Positions 1 to 11,870 of a stretch of DNA of 64,000 bases are shown here, one piece after another; the stretch's first letter is position 1; every line of letters begins with the position of its first letter. Source of the DNA: Toxorhynchites rutilus septentrionalis (Eukaryota > Arthropoda > Insecta > Diptera > Culicidae); the NCBI RefSeq assembly GCF_029784135.1, contig NC_073746.1, positions 38,173,378 through 38,237,377 of the forward strand. The letters are read 5' to 3'. A model generated the notes under the pieces. That model made no database searches. It had not been told where the DNA came from and saw nothing but the letters and a program-made list of their open reading frames with translations. The translations under genes were made by a program, and so were the position numbers.

Positions 1-387
1 AAAACAGTGCGGAAGAAAGCAGAAGGGGAATTATTTGCTTGAAGCGTGAAAGAGACAGACTGATCACGAGCGAGCTTTTGCACAAGCGTATTGTGTTTTG
101 TTTACAAACAAAACACGGTAGACTTCCAAGATGGCTGAAGAGTGGTTAGCAAGTTGGCCCACCTTAGGATATACTTCTATCCGCCTTGATCTGGGCCTTA
201 GTTGGGGCTTCTGGAATTATAAAACTTCTTGAAGCAGCTCGCAGTTGTACAGCTCAAATTGCAAATAGTTTTGATTAGAAACAAATCTGCATAAACAACC
301 TAATTCTAGTTTAGTTTTTAAATATAGTAAAACAAACGTGATTCGATTTTCAGCTGTGACGTCTACTAATGAAGAATGATAATGTGC
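1..387. other. Non-coding flank, no gene seen
   Basis: AT-rich sequence before the first mobile element. I see no open frame with recognisable protein similarity and no splice-flanked exon. Confidence 0.5.
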
Positions 388-1289
388 TACAGTCAACCCT
401 CCTATAACGCGGTGAGTGAGTACCGCGCTATAAGAAACTCAGAATGAGTATAAATCACATCATTCGTACCGCGTAGCATGGAGACCAATAAAAGATCATA
501 AAAGGAAATGATAAAAAAATGAAACAAAAAGTAGAAAGGTGTGAGCCTAGGGTCACGGACGGTAGTGTTCGTAGGACTGTAATTGTTCAGAACAGTTGTT
601 TTTTAATGTAATTCTTTTCATTGTTCAGAAATCTGTTAGTTCAATTCTTTTGAAACTTTTAATAGTAGCCCTGAAAAGGGCCGTTTGTTATATGTACTCA
701 TAACCGTCAAATGGTTTGTAACGGTTTGTATTCATGATCAGGAGCAGTAGCTTTTCGGTGAAATAATGTTCGTTTGCAGACCATCACAATCAAGTCAATC
801 AACCTATCATAAAAGAAATTGAGTCATTGAGAATTATGAATATGAGTCATGAAGATTAATATTTCAGTTTGTTTCATTTTTGTGATGAGATGTAATGCCG
901 GTCTCAATAGGTCCTCGCATGATAATCGCTGCCATCTTAGAATTGATATAATTTTTCGCTGTTGCCCATGTTGCCGCACCCCGGAAGACACTCGCTCATG
1001 ATGTTCGTCACCCCAGAAGTCATAACCTTGCTGGACTATCTTATCTATAACAGGGCGTACGTTAACTGGGATGCAAAGCAGTTATGTATCAATAATAGAT
1101 CTTATCTTCAATTCGAAATATTGTTTTTGCTGTTTTGCAGTCCAGTTAGCGAGTAGAATTCGATAAGTGAATTGATTTATCGGCCCAATTAACGAACCTC
1201 TTTTATTTGTTAAATAGTACACTTGTTTTATTATTTCCACTGTTGATGTCTCAGGCGAAAAAAATTCTGGATAAATTTGCTGTCTAATG

Positions 1290-1611
1290 TAGAGATGAGC
1301 GAACGCTCACGAGCCGCTCATTTGAACCGGTTCGTCAGAACGAGCGTACGATCCACGGTTCTTTATAAATGAACCGCGGTTCAAAAATGAGCGGCTTTTC
1401 AAGATTCTCGGCTCAATAAAAAGCCGCGCTGCACTTTTTGAAAAAGTCTTGGCTCAAAAAGAGCCGCTTTTTGAAAGCAACTCGGCTCAAAAAAAAGCCG
1501 CGAGTCTCGGCTCAAAAAGACCCGTGGTTCAAAAAAGAGCCGCTCAAATGAGCCGGCTTGTTTCAATGAACGAGAGGCTCTGAGCCGCTGAATGTAATAA
1601 ACCCACCTCTA
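1290..1611. mobile_element. hAT-type MITE with 8-bp TSD, rich in GAGCCG motifs
   Basis: A 322-bp insertion flanked by a perfect 8-bp direct repeat GTCTAATG (1282-1289 and 1612-1619). Its ends are imperfect inverted repeats (TAGAGATGAGC and TAGAGGTGGGT as reverse complement), as in hAT MITEs. The interior is almost entirely permutations of GAGCCG / CGGCTC / GGTTC, giving many short internal palindromes. It has no coding capacity. It sits inside the older 2.1-kb pogo-like element. Confidence 0.75.
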
Positions 1612-1721
1612 GTCTAATGGTATATATTATAACATATATCGTAAGAACGATTCTGCGTAATATACATTTGAAAACTCTTAATAAACGTTACATTTTTCGT
1701 ATAGAGACCCCTCTATATAGA

Positions 1722-1760
1722 AATCAAAGCCGTAGTCCTACGTCAAAACTAAACTAAAAT
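1722..1760 (+). repeat. Copy of dispersed GTAGTCCTACG motif family
   Basis: Contains AGAAATCAAAGCCGTAGTCC followed by TACGTCAAAA, a core that recurs at about 20512, 21280, 33066, 33287, 34492, 46327 and 48720 in this window, in both orientations. See the entry at 21225 and the finding on the motif. Confidence 0.5.
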
Positions 1761-2872
1761 TTTTCATTCAAATGTTAAAATTTCGAAACTGCATTCGGGT
1801 CTTCTACTCTGATAAAAATGGACCTCTTCCTAGATGGGGACTACGGACGTGGTGATGTTGAATTTAAAGAAGTGGCTTCGAATACTCAATCTGCATTTCT
1901 GTAACCATTTTTAAAGTATACTGACAAAGTTTATCATCATATGACAACACACCAATTCTGATTGATATAAAATTTCTGTGCAACATGGGCATTTTTATTT
2001 TCTAAAATGTTGTGCCTCAAAGAGTTAAATAATGATAGAGTGCAGAATTCATTGAAGGGTGATCATCTTTCTCTTTAACATTTCAGATAAACCCTCTTCC
2101 GCTTTCTGCCGTACTGTTTTCTACCGCTCCTCTAACCCAGCTTAATAACCAAACGGGCACACTTTTTCCATAGATCTGCATTGAGCTCACCGAGTAGTTC
2201 AATAGGTTTGGCAATGACAGCTAATTTTACAGCACATCTTGACTTGCGAATCATATCCTACAATCCGGAACTTGCCTGAAACCGATGTTGTAAACGGCTA
2301 AGAGATTATTTTGAATGTTTATATAAACATATCCAGTTAAAATCATGCATTGGTTGCACGAAAAGAACTGATGGGACGTGGTTGAACGGAAACCGCGCTA
2401 TATAAGTACCGCGTTATAGGAGGGCTGTCGCAATTTCCTCTCCGCGTTATATAGAAACCGCGTTCTGAGAGTACCGCGTTATAGGAGGGTTGACTGTATT
2501 CGCATTATATTAGAATGAACTTTTCATGTGTGCGCGTTTGGCAGACCTTGTGCCCAGGGATTCAACCAACTACTCCATACAACTAAAGTTTAAAGCTCTA
2601 AAAGTTTCACACCTTTCACATGAATATATGATTTTAAATTCCGAACTAAGGCCAAACGATTAGGGGTTAAATTAAAAAGACGTTCGATGAATTCTATTGA
2701 TTTCCATCTGCCATCAAATTAACATAAATTCCCGTTATTGGTTCCCGTATAAGTTTACAGAACGGCAAAGCAGCCACAATTAGCTATTAAACCCACAAAA
2801 GGAAAATCAGCATTCACCTCTTCTGTGGAGTATGTCCATACAAAGATACGTACATTCCGCACAATCCAGAGG

Positions 2873-2909
<37 letters not shown>
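2873..2909. repeat. (CT)n microsatellite
   Basis: About 37 bp of CT dinucleotide with one TTT interruption near the left end. Confidence 0.95.
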
Positions 2910-2910
<1 letters not shown>

Positions 2911-3052
2911 AAAGCGAGGTGATTAGAGCGGTGCTTTTATTGCTTTTCCAAAGACTCGGATCGAATACCGGAACGGTTTTGATACCTTCAGACAGGAATG
3001 TTTAATCAAGTCTTAGTTCAACAGGTGGCATACGGGACACACAAACGCACAT

Positions 3053-3072
3053 ACACACACACACACACACAC
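3053..3072. repeat. (AC)n microsatellite
   Basis: About 10 uninterrupted AC units, preceded by imperfect CA-rich sequence from about 3038. Confidence 0.95.
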
Positions 3073-5628
3073 TCTTCTGCTTCTCTGCTTCACATCCGGT
3101 TTAGGTGGGCTGTTTGGTTGCCCGGGTACACAGCTTAATTAGATGATACGTAATCGTCGATTTCAGCAAGAACGAAAGCGCAGCGAGCGAAAGGTTTTGG
3201 CTGGAAGTGGAATGTGATACGTTTACGTATTTCGAGAATACATTGGCCTAATTATGCTTGTTGATGTGCTTTACCGATTCGTAAGATCTATCGATTTCTG
3301 ACAGAGGGAAACATTACTATGGGATGTATCTAATTAAACTAAACTATTGTTATTGAACAAACAACACTGATCAGTGAAAAAATATCAGATGCATTGACAA
3401 CGGGGAAATTTTCAATCAAACATCAAATCACAAATGTTAACAATCAAACAAGGGAAAGAGAGAAGAGAATACAGTAACTAGTAGAAGGTAGTACGGTACC
3501 ATTTATGGTTTAGGCTTAGCATTCATCTGCTTGCAATCAACATCGAACCGACGAACCACCAGCGGATGCTGCAGTGAGGTACACCCTCTCATAACACCGT
3601 CTGTTTTGTTTGGGGAATTCAATCACTCGACTAAACTCACAAACTCTGGCGGTGTGTGATAGCTGAACTGCAACTTGTGTTTGTTTGGGGGAGGGGCTGT
3701 GTTAGCAGGATGTGAGTTTTTACCACCACCACACTCTTTTTTTCTGAACACTACCTATTAAGCTTGTCTAAGTTGGATCAGGTTTAGCACATTGTTCTCG
3801 ACTATTTACATTGGGTTAATGTTTTGGTCTTCGATGGTTTGGTGGGGTGTTTTTAATTCGTATACTGTGTGATGTTTTAATCGAGGGGAAGATGGTTTAT
3901 TTAAGTGTTAACTTGAGAGTGGAAATGTGTACAGTTTATCATTCAATTAATTCTGGAAATAAACAGGGAAAGAAGAAAAGACAAGGAACAGTTGTTGTTG
4001 AAAAAGTTTTCGGATGTTTTGTTACAATCATCACACTGACAGTCGATCTCGCGAACAGCTATTATTTACAACCATGCGCCTCCACCACCGACCGGTCGGC
4101 ATGACTTGGTTCCGCCCCTTTTTGACAAAATGAAAATATTTATGTTTGCGTGATGTGGGCGAAGTGCTATAAACTGCCAATAAAATGTGTTCACACCAGT
4201 TGGTGGCAATAATAAGCATCAACCGCCGAGTCAGCAGCAGCAAAATTGATGAAATATGTGTGCTAATAAATGTTTGTTTGCTTTCCCTAGCGGCCACACA
4301 TTCCATATTCACCCCCACCTGCCCCCCCTTGGTAGAATTCGATCCCGATTCCGAGATATTCGACCGGTTACAAGCAGTCTTTATAGCCTACAAATGTTTG
4401 AATTTCAATTGTGGGCAACGAGATAGTGTTACACTAGAGAGTCATCATTTCTGGCTTGCGTTTGTCGGAAAATTAAATCGTGTAGTTTTCCCGAGAGGAT
4501 GCAGATAATAAGTGGAGATGGGGATGTCACATTCTAATTGGAATGCTCTGACATTTTCAACGTAAGAGCAGTTATCTCTTTCAGATTGCGACATGTGTTA
4601 CTACTAGAGGAGCGTTGCATCCATTTGATTCGAGTTCTCATCTATCCTCCGATCATAAATGTTTTATGTATTATCAATGAAAGGATTTCTACAATTTAAA
4701 TTGCTTATGGAATGTAATAAAAATCCTGTGCACAAATTCATGAAATAACCGTATTCATGGAATCAAATGAATGTGTTACTTGCATTTAATATATCGCATA
4801 GGTATTTCAATCATCGATAACCAATTCACTTGGAAGCAATCAAAATACGGGAAGCTGACAAACAAAATACTGACCCAATTGAGACATTTAAACCACTGTC
4901 GAATCAGCTTCGAAACTATCTGATATCGCCAGAGTTGCCAACCTTCCAGTTTTGCCCCTCTATTGCCAGCTTTTTTTTAAACATGCCAGCGAAACAGCCA
5001 AAGGCAAAAAAAACTCAATTTTTTAAGTTTTCCAGCTCTCTAATTTTTTCGGCATTTTCAAGTTTTCTACTGGCACACAGAAGGCACATTAAGTATGTCG
5101 GGTTTTCACTAATTTGGCTCCCTTTAATTGACATTCAGTTCGATCAGGAACGATGAACGCATCGATGAACTGCACATCATTTTGAAGCTACAACTTTAAG
5201 GTATTAGAATATTTTACGTACATATTTTTATCTTGGTGTGTGTAAGTGTAGTGGGCAACAATATCGGGAAAAAATGAAAAATCGATTTTTCTTTGTTTTT
5301 TCAAGAATATTCTGAACAACTCAACAGCAAATCCAATTAAACTTATCAACTAGCTTTCATTTGGTTCCAAGAACGTTCCTGTAAGACCTTCCCTAACTGA
5401 GATGTTTCAGTGAGAATAAAAAATCACTCCTTCGTCTTTGATAATGAATAATTCAATAAACAACCATCGCACCACAAATCGAAAGGCAGTTTTGAAAACT
5501 CCAATAAATTCAGCACAAGGATAGTTTTGTTTTAAAATTTTTTGCATCGATTTAAAAAAAAATGCCAAAAATAGGATTTTTGTAGCGCTTTACAGAATTT
5601 ACTGTAATTCTGCAAATATCGCGGTTAG

Positions 5629-5935
5629 TTGTTGATGTTGATCAATGAATATTTGTCCGTATGTAAAATTTCAGACAACGCAGTAGCTGAATTCATGACC
5701 GATTCAATAAATTTCTATGTTGTACTCTATAATCAAGTTCTAAAACGATTTCATTTATATGATCCATTGATCGCCAACATGGCGATAATTGTTCCAACTA
5801 ATGTAATAGAATGGAATCATACGTCAATTGTTCCCCTTCTACAAAGTCTTCCGAGTATTTGCGATCAAAATTATTCAGGATATCGATAATGAATTCAGGG
5901 AGATTAATTATTCAAGGGAAACCTTGATTTTACTG
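5629..5935 (+). pseudogene. hAT-family transposase fragment (C-terminal region)
   Basis: An 86-residue open frame reads FYVVLYNQVLKRFHLYDPLI, then NMAIIVPTNVIE and IVPLLQSLPSICDQNY. From memory of the family, this pattern (fully conserved FYVVL...KRF...DPLI...PTNV followed by PLLQ.LP) matches the region before the dimerisation domain of ZBED/SCAN3-like hAT transposases. After the stop, similarity appears to continue in another frame (NEFREINYSR near 5889-5920), so the copy is frameshifted. No inverted repeats were found around it, so it is an isolated relic. It could be related to the hAT scrap at 26640. Confidence 0.5.
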
Positions 5936-6603
5936 GCTTCACTGTAAACGAACACAAGCATGCTTCTTTCTTTTGGGGTAACATTTTATCTCCAAAAAGG
6001 AATGAAAATAATTTAGCTTTTTTTCAAATTGGGTAAATACATTTCATTACGAAAAAATATACATTCATAATGGGAATTACGCTCCGGTGGCGTTAGTACA
6101 TAAGTACCAATGCTACATACTGACATTGTCACTGAATATTTTAATTTTTATTGCTAATATAAACAAATTTGAGAGCAAAAATTTAAAATAATGGTTTTTC
6201 CCCTTTTGCCAGGTTTTTTTAATTTTTTCCAGTCTTTTCCAGTTTTTTTTTCAAATTGTCCCAGCTTTTTCAAAAAAAAATGATTGGTATTTCTGAATAT
6301 CGCTAAAAAACAGGGCTCAGAGAATGGTGGAAATGCGCTCCGTACCGTCGGAATCGATCTTTTTGAACCCCCTGCCAAAACTAGTGCAACCACAGCAGAA
6401 ACGTCAACGATCGGAGGTTATCTCCAGTATTAAGGAAAAGTGGAACCTTAAAGCTATAGTTTGAGCACATAAACAATCAAATACAATCTGTAAACGAAAA
6501 ATACATTAAGAGGAGATCAAAGGATTTTTTCCCGTATTGAAGTGACTTTCAAAACTTTTGGCTGGCGTCACTCGGACCACGGCTTACTTTCATTCTGAAG
6601 GAA

Positions 6604-6672
6604 GAATTGCGAGAGTAAGAACTCGTTACTTTTAGCGTGAGAGGTAAGGACGTGAACCTCTACGCCAGGTCG
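6604..6672. other. Short sequence shared with 27180-27245
   Basis: The stretch with TAGCGTGAGAGGTA is echoed near 27219-27232 (TAAGCGTGAGAGGTA), both preceded by an AACTC.T.AC context. It may be a worn piece of an interspersed repeat. Too short to classify. Confidence 0.25.
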
Positions 6673-7254
6673 CCTCCAAGAGCAAAGATTAGAAAAATTT
6701 AAATTGCAAAAGTTATTTGACAAAAAAAAGGTTTGATTTGACGACCGTATTTTGAAAGGACAAAATTTCGCTCAACGAAACTCCAAATTGTATCTGGGGA
6801 TCGGTCTTGTATGGTGTCTACAAAATTCTATCCCAGATCTTCTTTCACATATCATTTCCAATAATAAGCAGATTTGTGAGAAGTTACCAGAGCAAGATCA
6901 TGCCCGATTGCTCGACGACGGACCAGATTTTACATTTCATTCATTTATCGTGTACTTCCAACGTATTTGAACGGAATAATTGTCAAATGATCAATGTTTC
7001 CCTCTGAAGTTATTGTATCTCCCAAGAATACGTACCTCTCGAACCGCAAATTTGCTTGATTTGGTGAACTTTAGGCAAAAAAGTTTCGATTTTGACATAC
7101 AAGTGGAACGAATATTGTTGAATTAACTGAGTGGATTTTCGAGTGGGCACCAACTTATATACAGATTCGTTTAATTTCAATAGCCAATAGAAAGCAATAT
7201 TAAAACTATTGAAACAAGTTTTGGGATCAATATGTAACATCTTAGAATACGTAT

Positions 7255-7400
7255 ACATAAACCTAATTTCATTTTTGCTGTTCGGTATTTGAGACCAATG
7301 CAATCAAACATATTTTAGATGAAAATGTATTTGTAAATCAATTTTACAGTGGATTATTATATCCAAAAATCACATTAATTTCGTGAAAAAGTAGAGTCGC
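7255..7400 (+). repeat. Dispersed repeat with TTCGG(A/T)ATTTGAGAC motif
   Basis: The block GCTGTTCGGTATTTGAGACC, then AACATATTTT, ATGTATTTGTAAATC and ATTAATTTCGTGAAA, is the same order of motifs as at 58255-58445 on the same strand. Related single motifs occur near 45795-45815 and 46103-46113. No coding content. Element class unknown. Confidence 0.5.
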
Positions 7401-7768
7401 AGTGACAACGCACCTATATTAAAAACCTATGTACCAACCGTTTCGCACACTAACGTAGCACAACAATTAGAAAGGCTATTTATTATAAGATAAAGGAAAG
7501 CAGATAAAGGAAATTGAATAGCGCAAATTCAAATAAAGGCGCCAAAGAAAAGTCGCAGATAGAACAGAAGTGGCGTAGATAGAGGATATTGAAATAGAAT
7601 TACGGAAACTGTGTTTGAACATAAAGATATTAAGGTGTTTCAGTGTACAATACTAAAATATTTATATTAAAAATTACCTTCAATTCATGCTTATGAAAGA
7701 GGGAAAAAGATATTGAAACGTATTACGAATAATCAGGAATTATCGAGAACCTAAAATCGTAAGGATTT

Positions 7769-8037
7769 GTGCACCCATGGTCGAGTGGTTAGCGTCTCAC
7801 ATTATCATGCCGGGTGTTCGGGTTCGATTCCCGTTCTGGCCGGGGGGATTTGTCGTCAGAGAAATTTCCTTCGACTTGCACTGTGGTCACGCGTATTCTA
7901 GAGCTTGCCCCTCAGATTACATTCAAGGCGTGTTATTTGGCTTAAGAAATCTCAACTAAGTATTAACGAATGACGCTAGTTAATGCATACGTTGAGACGG
8001 CAAAAGTTCCACAGGGAACGTTAACAAGAAAGAATCA
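7769..8037 (+). mobile_element. tRNA-derived SINE, full length
   Basis: A 269-bp insertion between perfect 9-bp direct repeats TAAGGATTT (7760-7768 and 8038-8046). The head carries a pol III A box (TGGTCGAGTGGTTAGCG) and B box (GGTTCGATTCC) at tRNA-like spacing. The body ends in a conserved tail running GTTGAGACGGCAAAAGTTCC to AACGTTAAC. Other copies are at 14643, 34608 (minus) and 56732 (minus). It encodes no protein and would rely on LINE machinery. It may belong to a named mosquito SINE family such as Feilai, but I cannot confirm that by sequence alone. Confidence 0.9.
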
Positions 8038-8160
8038 TAAGGATTTATTTTTTTCGATAACTGTGAAATAATGTGAATATTTTTGTAGGCGAATTTCAAT
8101 ACATTATAATATATTAATTAGTATTACGAAAAGCGTTTCGATTCGTTGCTGAAGCAACAC

Positions 8161-8262
8161 ATGTACAGCGGTGAAAAGCAATACGGACCAGTTCAGGAAC
8201 TAGAAGCTGCTCTGTTAGAAGCCTGGGAATCAACTCCGTCGATTGAAGAACCGAATTTTTGA
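8161..8262 (+). pseudogene. Possible Tc1-type transposase C-terminal scrap
   Basis: A 33-codon open frame just after the SINE reads EKQYGPVQELEAALLEAWES before a stop. The spacing VQELEAALLEAWE resembles the helix near the end of Tc1-type transposases (family knowledge, weak). No TIRs were identified. It could equally be chance. Confidence 0.3.
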
Positions 8263-8269
8263 AACAATC

Positions 8270-9985
8270 CGCAAGAACGAGAAGCAAACTAAATGTTGAT
8301 TAATGTTCACTGTTGAATTATTAATTCAATCGTTGCTTTCATTTCAATTACAATCAACTTTGTCTCTTATCTAGCTTAACTTGAAATTGAAAAAAACTGT
8401 GATGAGCGTTGATTTGGAGGCACACATATAAACAACTGATTTGGATAGAGACACGAATTTCGGACGTTTTTTCGAGCTCCATAAAAATATAACAAAGAGT
8501 ATTTTTACGAGCAATTATATTTTTTTGTTCCTCCATTTCTTAAAAAAAATTGAATGGAGAAAAAATATTCATAACCAGAATAGTTAAGAGTTGATGGAGT
8601 GAGAGGGCTCAAAAAAGTTGTGCCATGTCGTACACGATTCCAGCCCTTCTGGTTATCTGAAACAAAAAAATCGAACAGATTCTGAAAGATGCCGCTATCG
8701 CATGAACCTCGGACAAGTCAAAAACATCTTTTTTGACAAAATGGCGTCCGTATGAAAAACAAAATGCACTTTAAAACTTTTTATCTTACGTTTCTAGATA
8801 TTTTAAAAATAGTAAAATTTTAAAAATATTATTTTTCTAGAGGTTAATGCGATAGAGAGATGCATACAGATTGTATACATATACATTCGACATGAATCGG
8901 TTCAGTAGAACTTGAGATATCGTGTACGCCAGTTTGAAAAAACTAGTTCGGAGAAAATCGCGTTCGAAGTTCATTGTTAAGGCCGTGCCAGGTTAGATAC
9001 CGTATCACTAAAATGGCTCTAACTCGGTAAATAATGGGATTTTCGATAAGTCCTTTTTAGAGTATATTCTTGAATGCCTAAACTATAGAAATATGAAGAA
9101 AAAAAAAGATTTTTGTCAAATTTCTAGACTAAAACACTGCCTTAAACGAATTCTCCTCACAGCATGAAGACATAACGAAAGGCTTGATTCGTAGATAACA
9201 TCAAAAAATTCGGGCCAGAATTATGGGAAAAAGTTGTAGGTAGTGATGGGCATTAGACCATAATCGAAAAAAAAAGCAACAGACAACCACGAAGACCAAA
9301 AATTCATTTCAAGTCGGATATTTTTTAAACTCTCAAGGGATTAATTATGCGGGTTGAATTATCACATTAGCTATGTTTTTGCAAAGTTAAGCCAATTTCT
9401 TCTACTTCTACTTTATTGAACGTTACCGTGTTGTGATGCTGTTTGAGTAGAGTCAGTAAATAATGATGACAAAATCCAACCCAAAATTCACCTTCTAAGC
9501 TTTTCTCAATATGTTTCCCTTCATACTGTTGATTGACGATAAATAGATAAAATAACCATTTACTTGTCGAAAAAACTTGTACCCTATAACAGTGCCCTTT
9601 TTCCCATGTATGGGAGACTTGTTGGTAGTTGTATGAAAGATTAAATTATGTCCTATATTTCACTCTATGATTCAAATTTTGAAGGACTTAAAGGGTGGTT
9701 TTCCGAAAAAAGGTAAAAATTACCTAGAATTTTAAAAATTCATTAAACAAAACTATTCTGAAAATTAAATTTTTTTTCAGTTATGTGTTTTTTACATGAA
9801 AATTTCAAATTATTTCCCACATTTCATTTTTTGACCAAAATTTTGTATTCATTATAGTTTTGTAGTTTAGAATTTTTTGTAAAAAAATAAGAATAAAACT
9901 TTGGCCCTTTCCAAAAAGTAGTCCAATTCTTTTTTGGTGATTTCAAGTATGCAAAGTTGCTCGAATGACCAATGTCTTTACACCC
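8270..9985. other. Non-coding stretch, no gene seen
   Basis: AT-rich sequence full of homopolymer A/T runs. Only short open frames with no recognisable motif. Phrases such as AAAATGGCTCTAACTCGG (near 9010) look like old interspersed repeat, but no boundaries could be set. Confidence 0.4.
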
Positions 9986-10023
9986 ACAACGTTTCCTATC
10001 TGAGATGGTCCGGATTCATCCAT

Positions 10024-10081
10024 GTGTACGTTATATCGAGGGTATGTTACAACGAGGGTACGTTATATCGAAGTCTCCCTG
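10024..10081 (-). repeat. Right-end pogo-type terminal repeat (CGATATAACG family)
   Basis: The plus strand reads ACGTTATATCGAGGGTATGT, then ACGAGGGTACGTTATATCGA, and ends AGTCTCCCTG|TA. Read backwards this is TA|CAGGGAGACTTCGATATAACG, nearly the same as the left-end sequence at 10730. Its partner end upstream was not found. Confidence 0.55.
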
Positions 10082-10179
10082 TATTAATAATGTTTTGACA
10101 AATATTACGAATGTTTTTGAAAGATGTGAACTGTTTAGTAGGAAACATATTTTCACTACCTCCAATGTATAATATTTAA

Positions 10180-10878
10180 GGGGGTAGTACACTATGGAAA
10201 CTTGAAAGAATTTAAAAAATATTGCTGGCTTAAAATGTTCTCTGAGATTTCTACTTTACTGTAGTTTTTGTCCAAGGTTTGTTCGATGTTCCGTTCCAAA
10301 GTTTCAAATCAATTAGTGGACCTAAGTCATTGCGTAAGGAGCGCGGATCCAAAATTTAAAACACGTTTTTCTCGAAACTAAGTTTTGCAAACTGGTTGAG
10401 TTCTATCTCCGGAACGGCCCATCCGATTTTGATGAAATAGGTTTTCCCAGATTCTCCAATAAATTTCCTGTCATCGTACGTAGGATTTTTTTGATATTTT
10501 GAAAAATAAAATTTTGGTGAATGTTTTTGTCTTGATTTTTGAGGCAAAAACGCAATTTTTTTACGAAAAATGTCACCATTTTGTCAAAAATCTATATTTT
10601 GGAAAAATTATACGTACGACGACAGGAAATATATCCAAGATTACGTAACAAAATCGTTGGCACTAGTAAAACTTGTAGAACTCCCACCAATTTACAAGGT
10701 TGCAAGGGTTCAACAAACCGTTGCGACTACAGGGAAACTTCGATATAACGTACCCTCGATATAACGTCACTCGATATAACGTACATTTTACCTCGATATA
10801 ACGTACACATTTAAAAAGTGTAAAGGAACAATCGCGAAAATCACATACTTTTTATGATGTTCATAGTGTAGTACCCCC
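10180..10878. mobile_element. piggyBac-like MITE with TTAA target duplication, ~700 bp
   Basis: Flanked on both sides by TTAA (10176-10179 and 10879-10882). Termini are GGGGGTAGTACACTATG and, as reverse complement, GGGGGTACTACACTATG, 16 of 17 matching. TTAA duplication is the hallmark of piggyBac-type insertion, though other MITEs also choose TTAA. The interior is non-coding and partly self-complementary (TACGTAGG near 10478 against CGTACGACGACAGG near 10611). A pogo-type terminal sequence begins inside it at 10730. Confidence 0.7.
10730..10808 (+). repeat. Left-end pogo-type terminal repeat with four CGATATAACGT units
   Basis: TA|CAGGGAAACTTCGATATAACG is followed by three more CTCGATATAACGT(A/C)C units. 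It is the inverted partner of the end at 10081, but the two ends face away from each other, so they do not bound an ordinary element. It lies within the TTAA-flanked MITE. Confidence 0.55.
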
Positions 10879-11321
10879 TTAACTGTAGTACAAACAGTTA
10901 TTGTTTAATAATTCATCAAAGTGTGATGTGTATATAGCCATCAAATAACACCCCAGCAACATCTCATGCCTAGCATTATACAGAAATACTACAAGGTTAA
11001 ATATTTGTTATAACGATTCTTTCATGTCTTGCCTAGATGAGTAATTGTTGTTTTTGGACATCGAAAAAGGTTTTCATGGGAATTCAAATATTTTCGAAAT
11101 AACCCACAACCGATGGTTAATAAACGCTGAGTAGGAGTGAGAATGGATCACGCATAAAATTGAACATACAAAACTAAGCTGAATTACACATGCCTAAATA
11201 CACCAATTAACTCTCCAAATTCAACGCTCATTACACAGCTCCTAGACATGGATTGCACTCGCACGTATAAAAAGAAAAGCGTCACCTCAGCGACAACTTT
11301 GTAGAAGCCGCATTTTCCAGG

Positions 11322-11498
11322 ATGCTAAAACCGCTAATTGACAATCGAAAGAGCAACTTGATTTCAGGATTCACTAAATATGGCATTCATCAGATTACTG
11401 TGAAGCCGTTACTAAAGAGTATTCCACATGTTCCAAGTTCGTCAGAAACAAAAATAAAGAACAGATTCAAGGAATTTCTCAACGAGAACGAGAGATAG
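11322..11498 (+). pseudogene. pogo/Tigger-like transposase C-terminal fragment
   Basis: A 58-residue open frame contains KSNLISGFTKYGIHQI and PLLKSIP. The pattern N(L/I).(S/A)GF...GI....(x)n..L..(I/L)P is typical of the end of DDE transposases of the pogo/Tigger (CENP-B-like) group, where it follows the catalytic core; this is family knowledge. The upstream catalytic region is missing and no TIR pair was found, so it is a relic. It may be the coding partner of one of the CGATATAACG-type ends 0.6-1.3 kb upstream; that link is inference. Confidence 0.5.
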
Positions 11499-11870
11499 TT
11501 GTTGAGGGCGGTTTAATATCCCTCCAGGAACCAGCATAACGGCAGAAGACATCGTCAGCGGCAGAATTAGGAAAAATCTTCACTCAATCTTCACACTATT
11601 TACTTACTTTGACCCATCGTCACCCTTTCTGAGGTGAGATTGGGTCAACTTTCATTAATTCCCATTTCAGTGGAAAATTAATACTATTCAACTCGTAACA
11701 ACACTCGTAAGTTCATTATGAGAGAACATATCTACGTAATCAGAAATGCATTCCACTCTAATTTATGATAGTTTTACAATCTAAAATTCGAAAATTTCCT
11801 TTTTGACCCATTCTCACCCCCAATGACGGTAATTTCCATGGAATTGATGTGTTAGTTATTTCGCAACATA

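Larger units (their letters stand above)
390..2496. mobile_element. pogo/Tigger-like non-autonomous DNA transposon, 2.1 kb
   Basis: The element begins CAGTCAACCCTCCTATAACG and ends with the exact reverse complement. The perfect terminal inverted repeat is 24 bp and runs on through GCGGT. Both ends are flanked by TA (388-389 and 2497-2498), the target duplication of Tc1/mariner/pogo elements. Extra subterminal copies of the motif ACCGCG(C/T)TATA lie inside each end (near 432-440 and 2394-2460). No transposase frame is visible inside, so it would need an enzyme in trans. The pogo assignment rests on the TIR resembling the CAG...ACCTC.ATATAACG pattern of that group and is inference. A hAT-type MITE is nested at 1290-1611. 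Confidence 0.75.
2499..5560. other. Non-coding stretch with microsatellites, no gene seen
   Basis: Apart from the (CT)n and (AC)n tracts listed separately I see nothing protein-like. Open frames at 3847-4508 and 4830-5156 have no recognisable motif and low-complexity translation. The part around 3100-4330 is somewhat less AT-rich than its surroundings and may be ordinary unique intergenic or intronic sequence. Confidence 0.4.

Noticed and set aside
4830..5156. 108-residue plus-strand frame
   Set aside because: The first ~35 residues look ordinary, but the rest is Phe/Ser-rich translation of T-runs; no family recognised.
7769..7840. tRNA gene suggested by A and B boxes
   Set aside because: The boxes belong to a 269-bp unit present in several copies with target-site duplications and a long unrelated body, so it is a SINE. 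No clean cloverleaf with an anticodon arm was evident.
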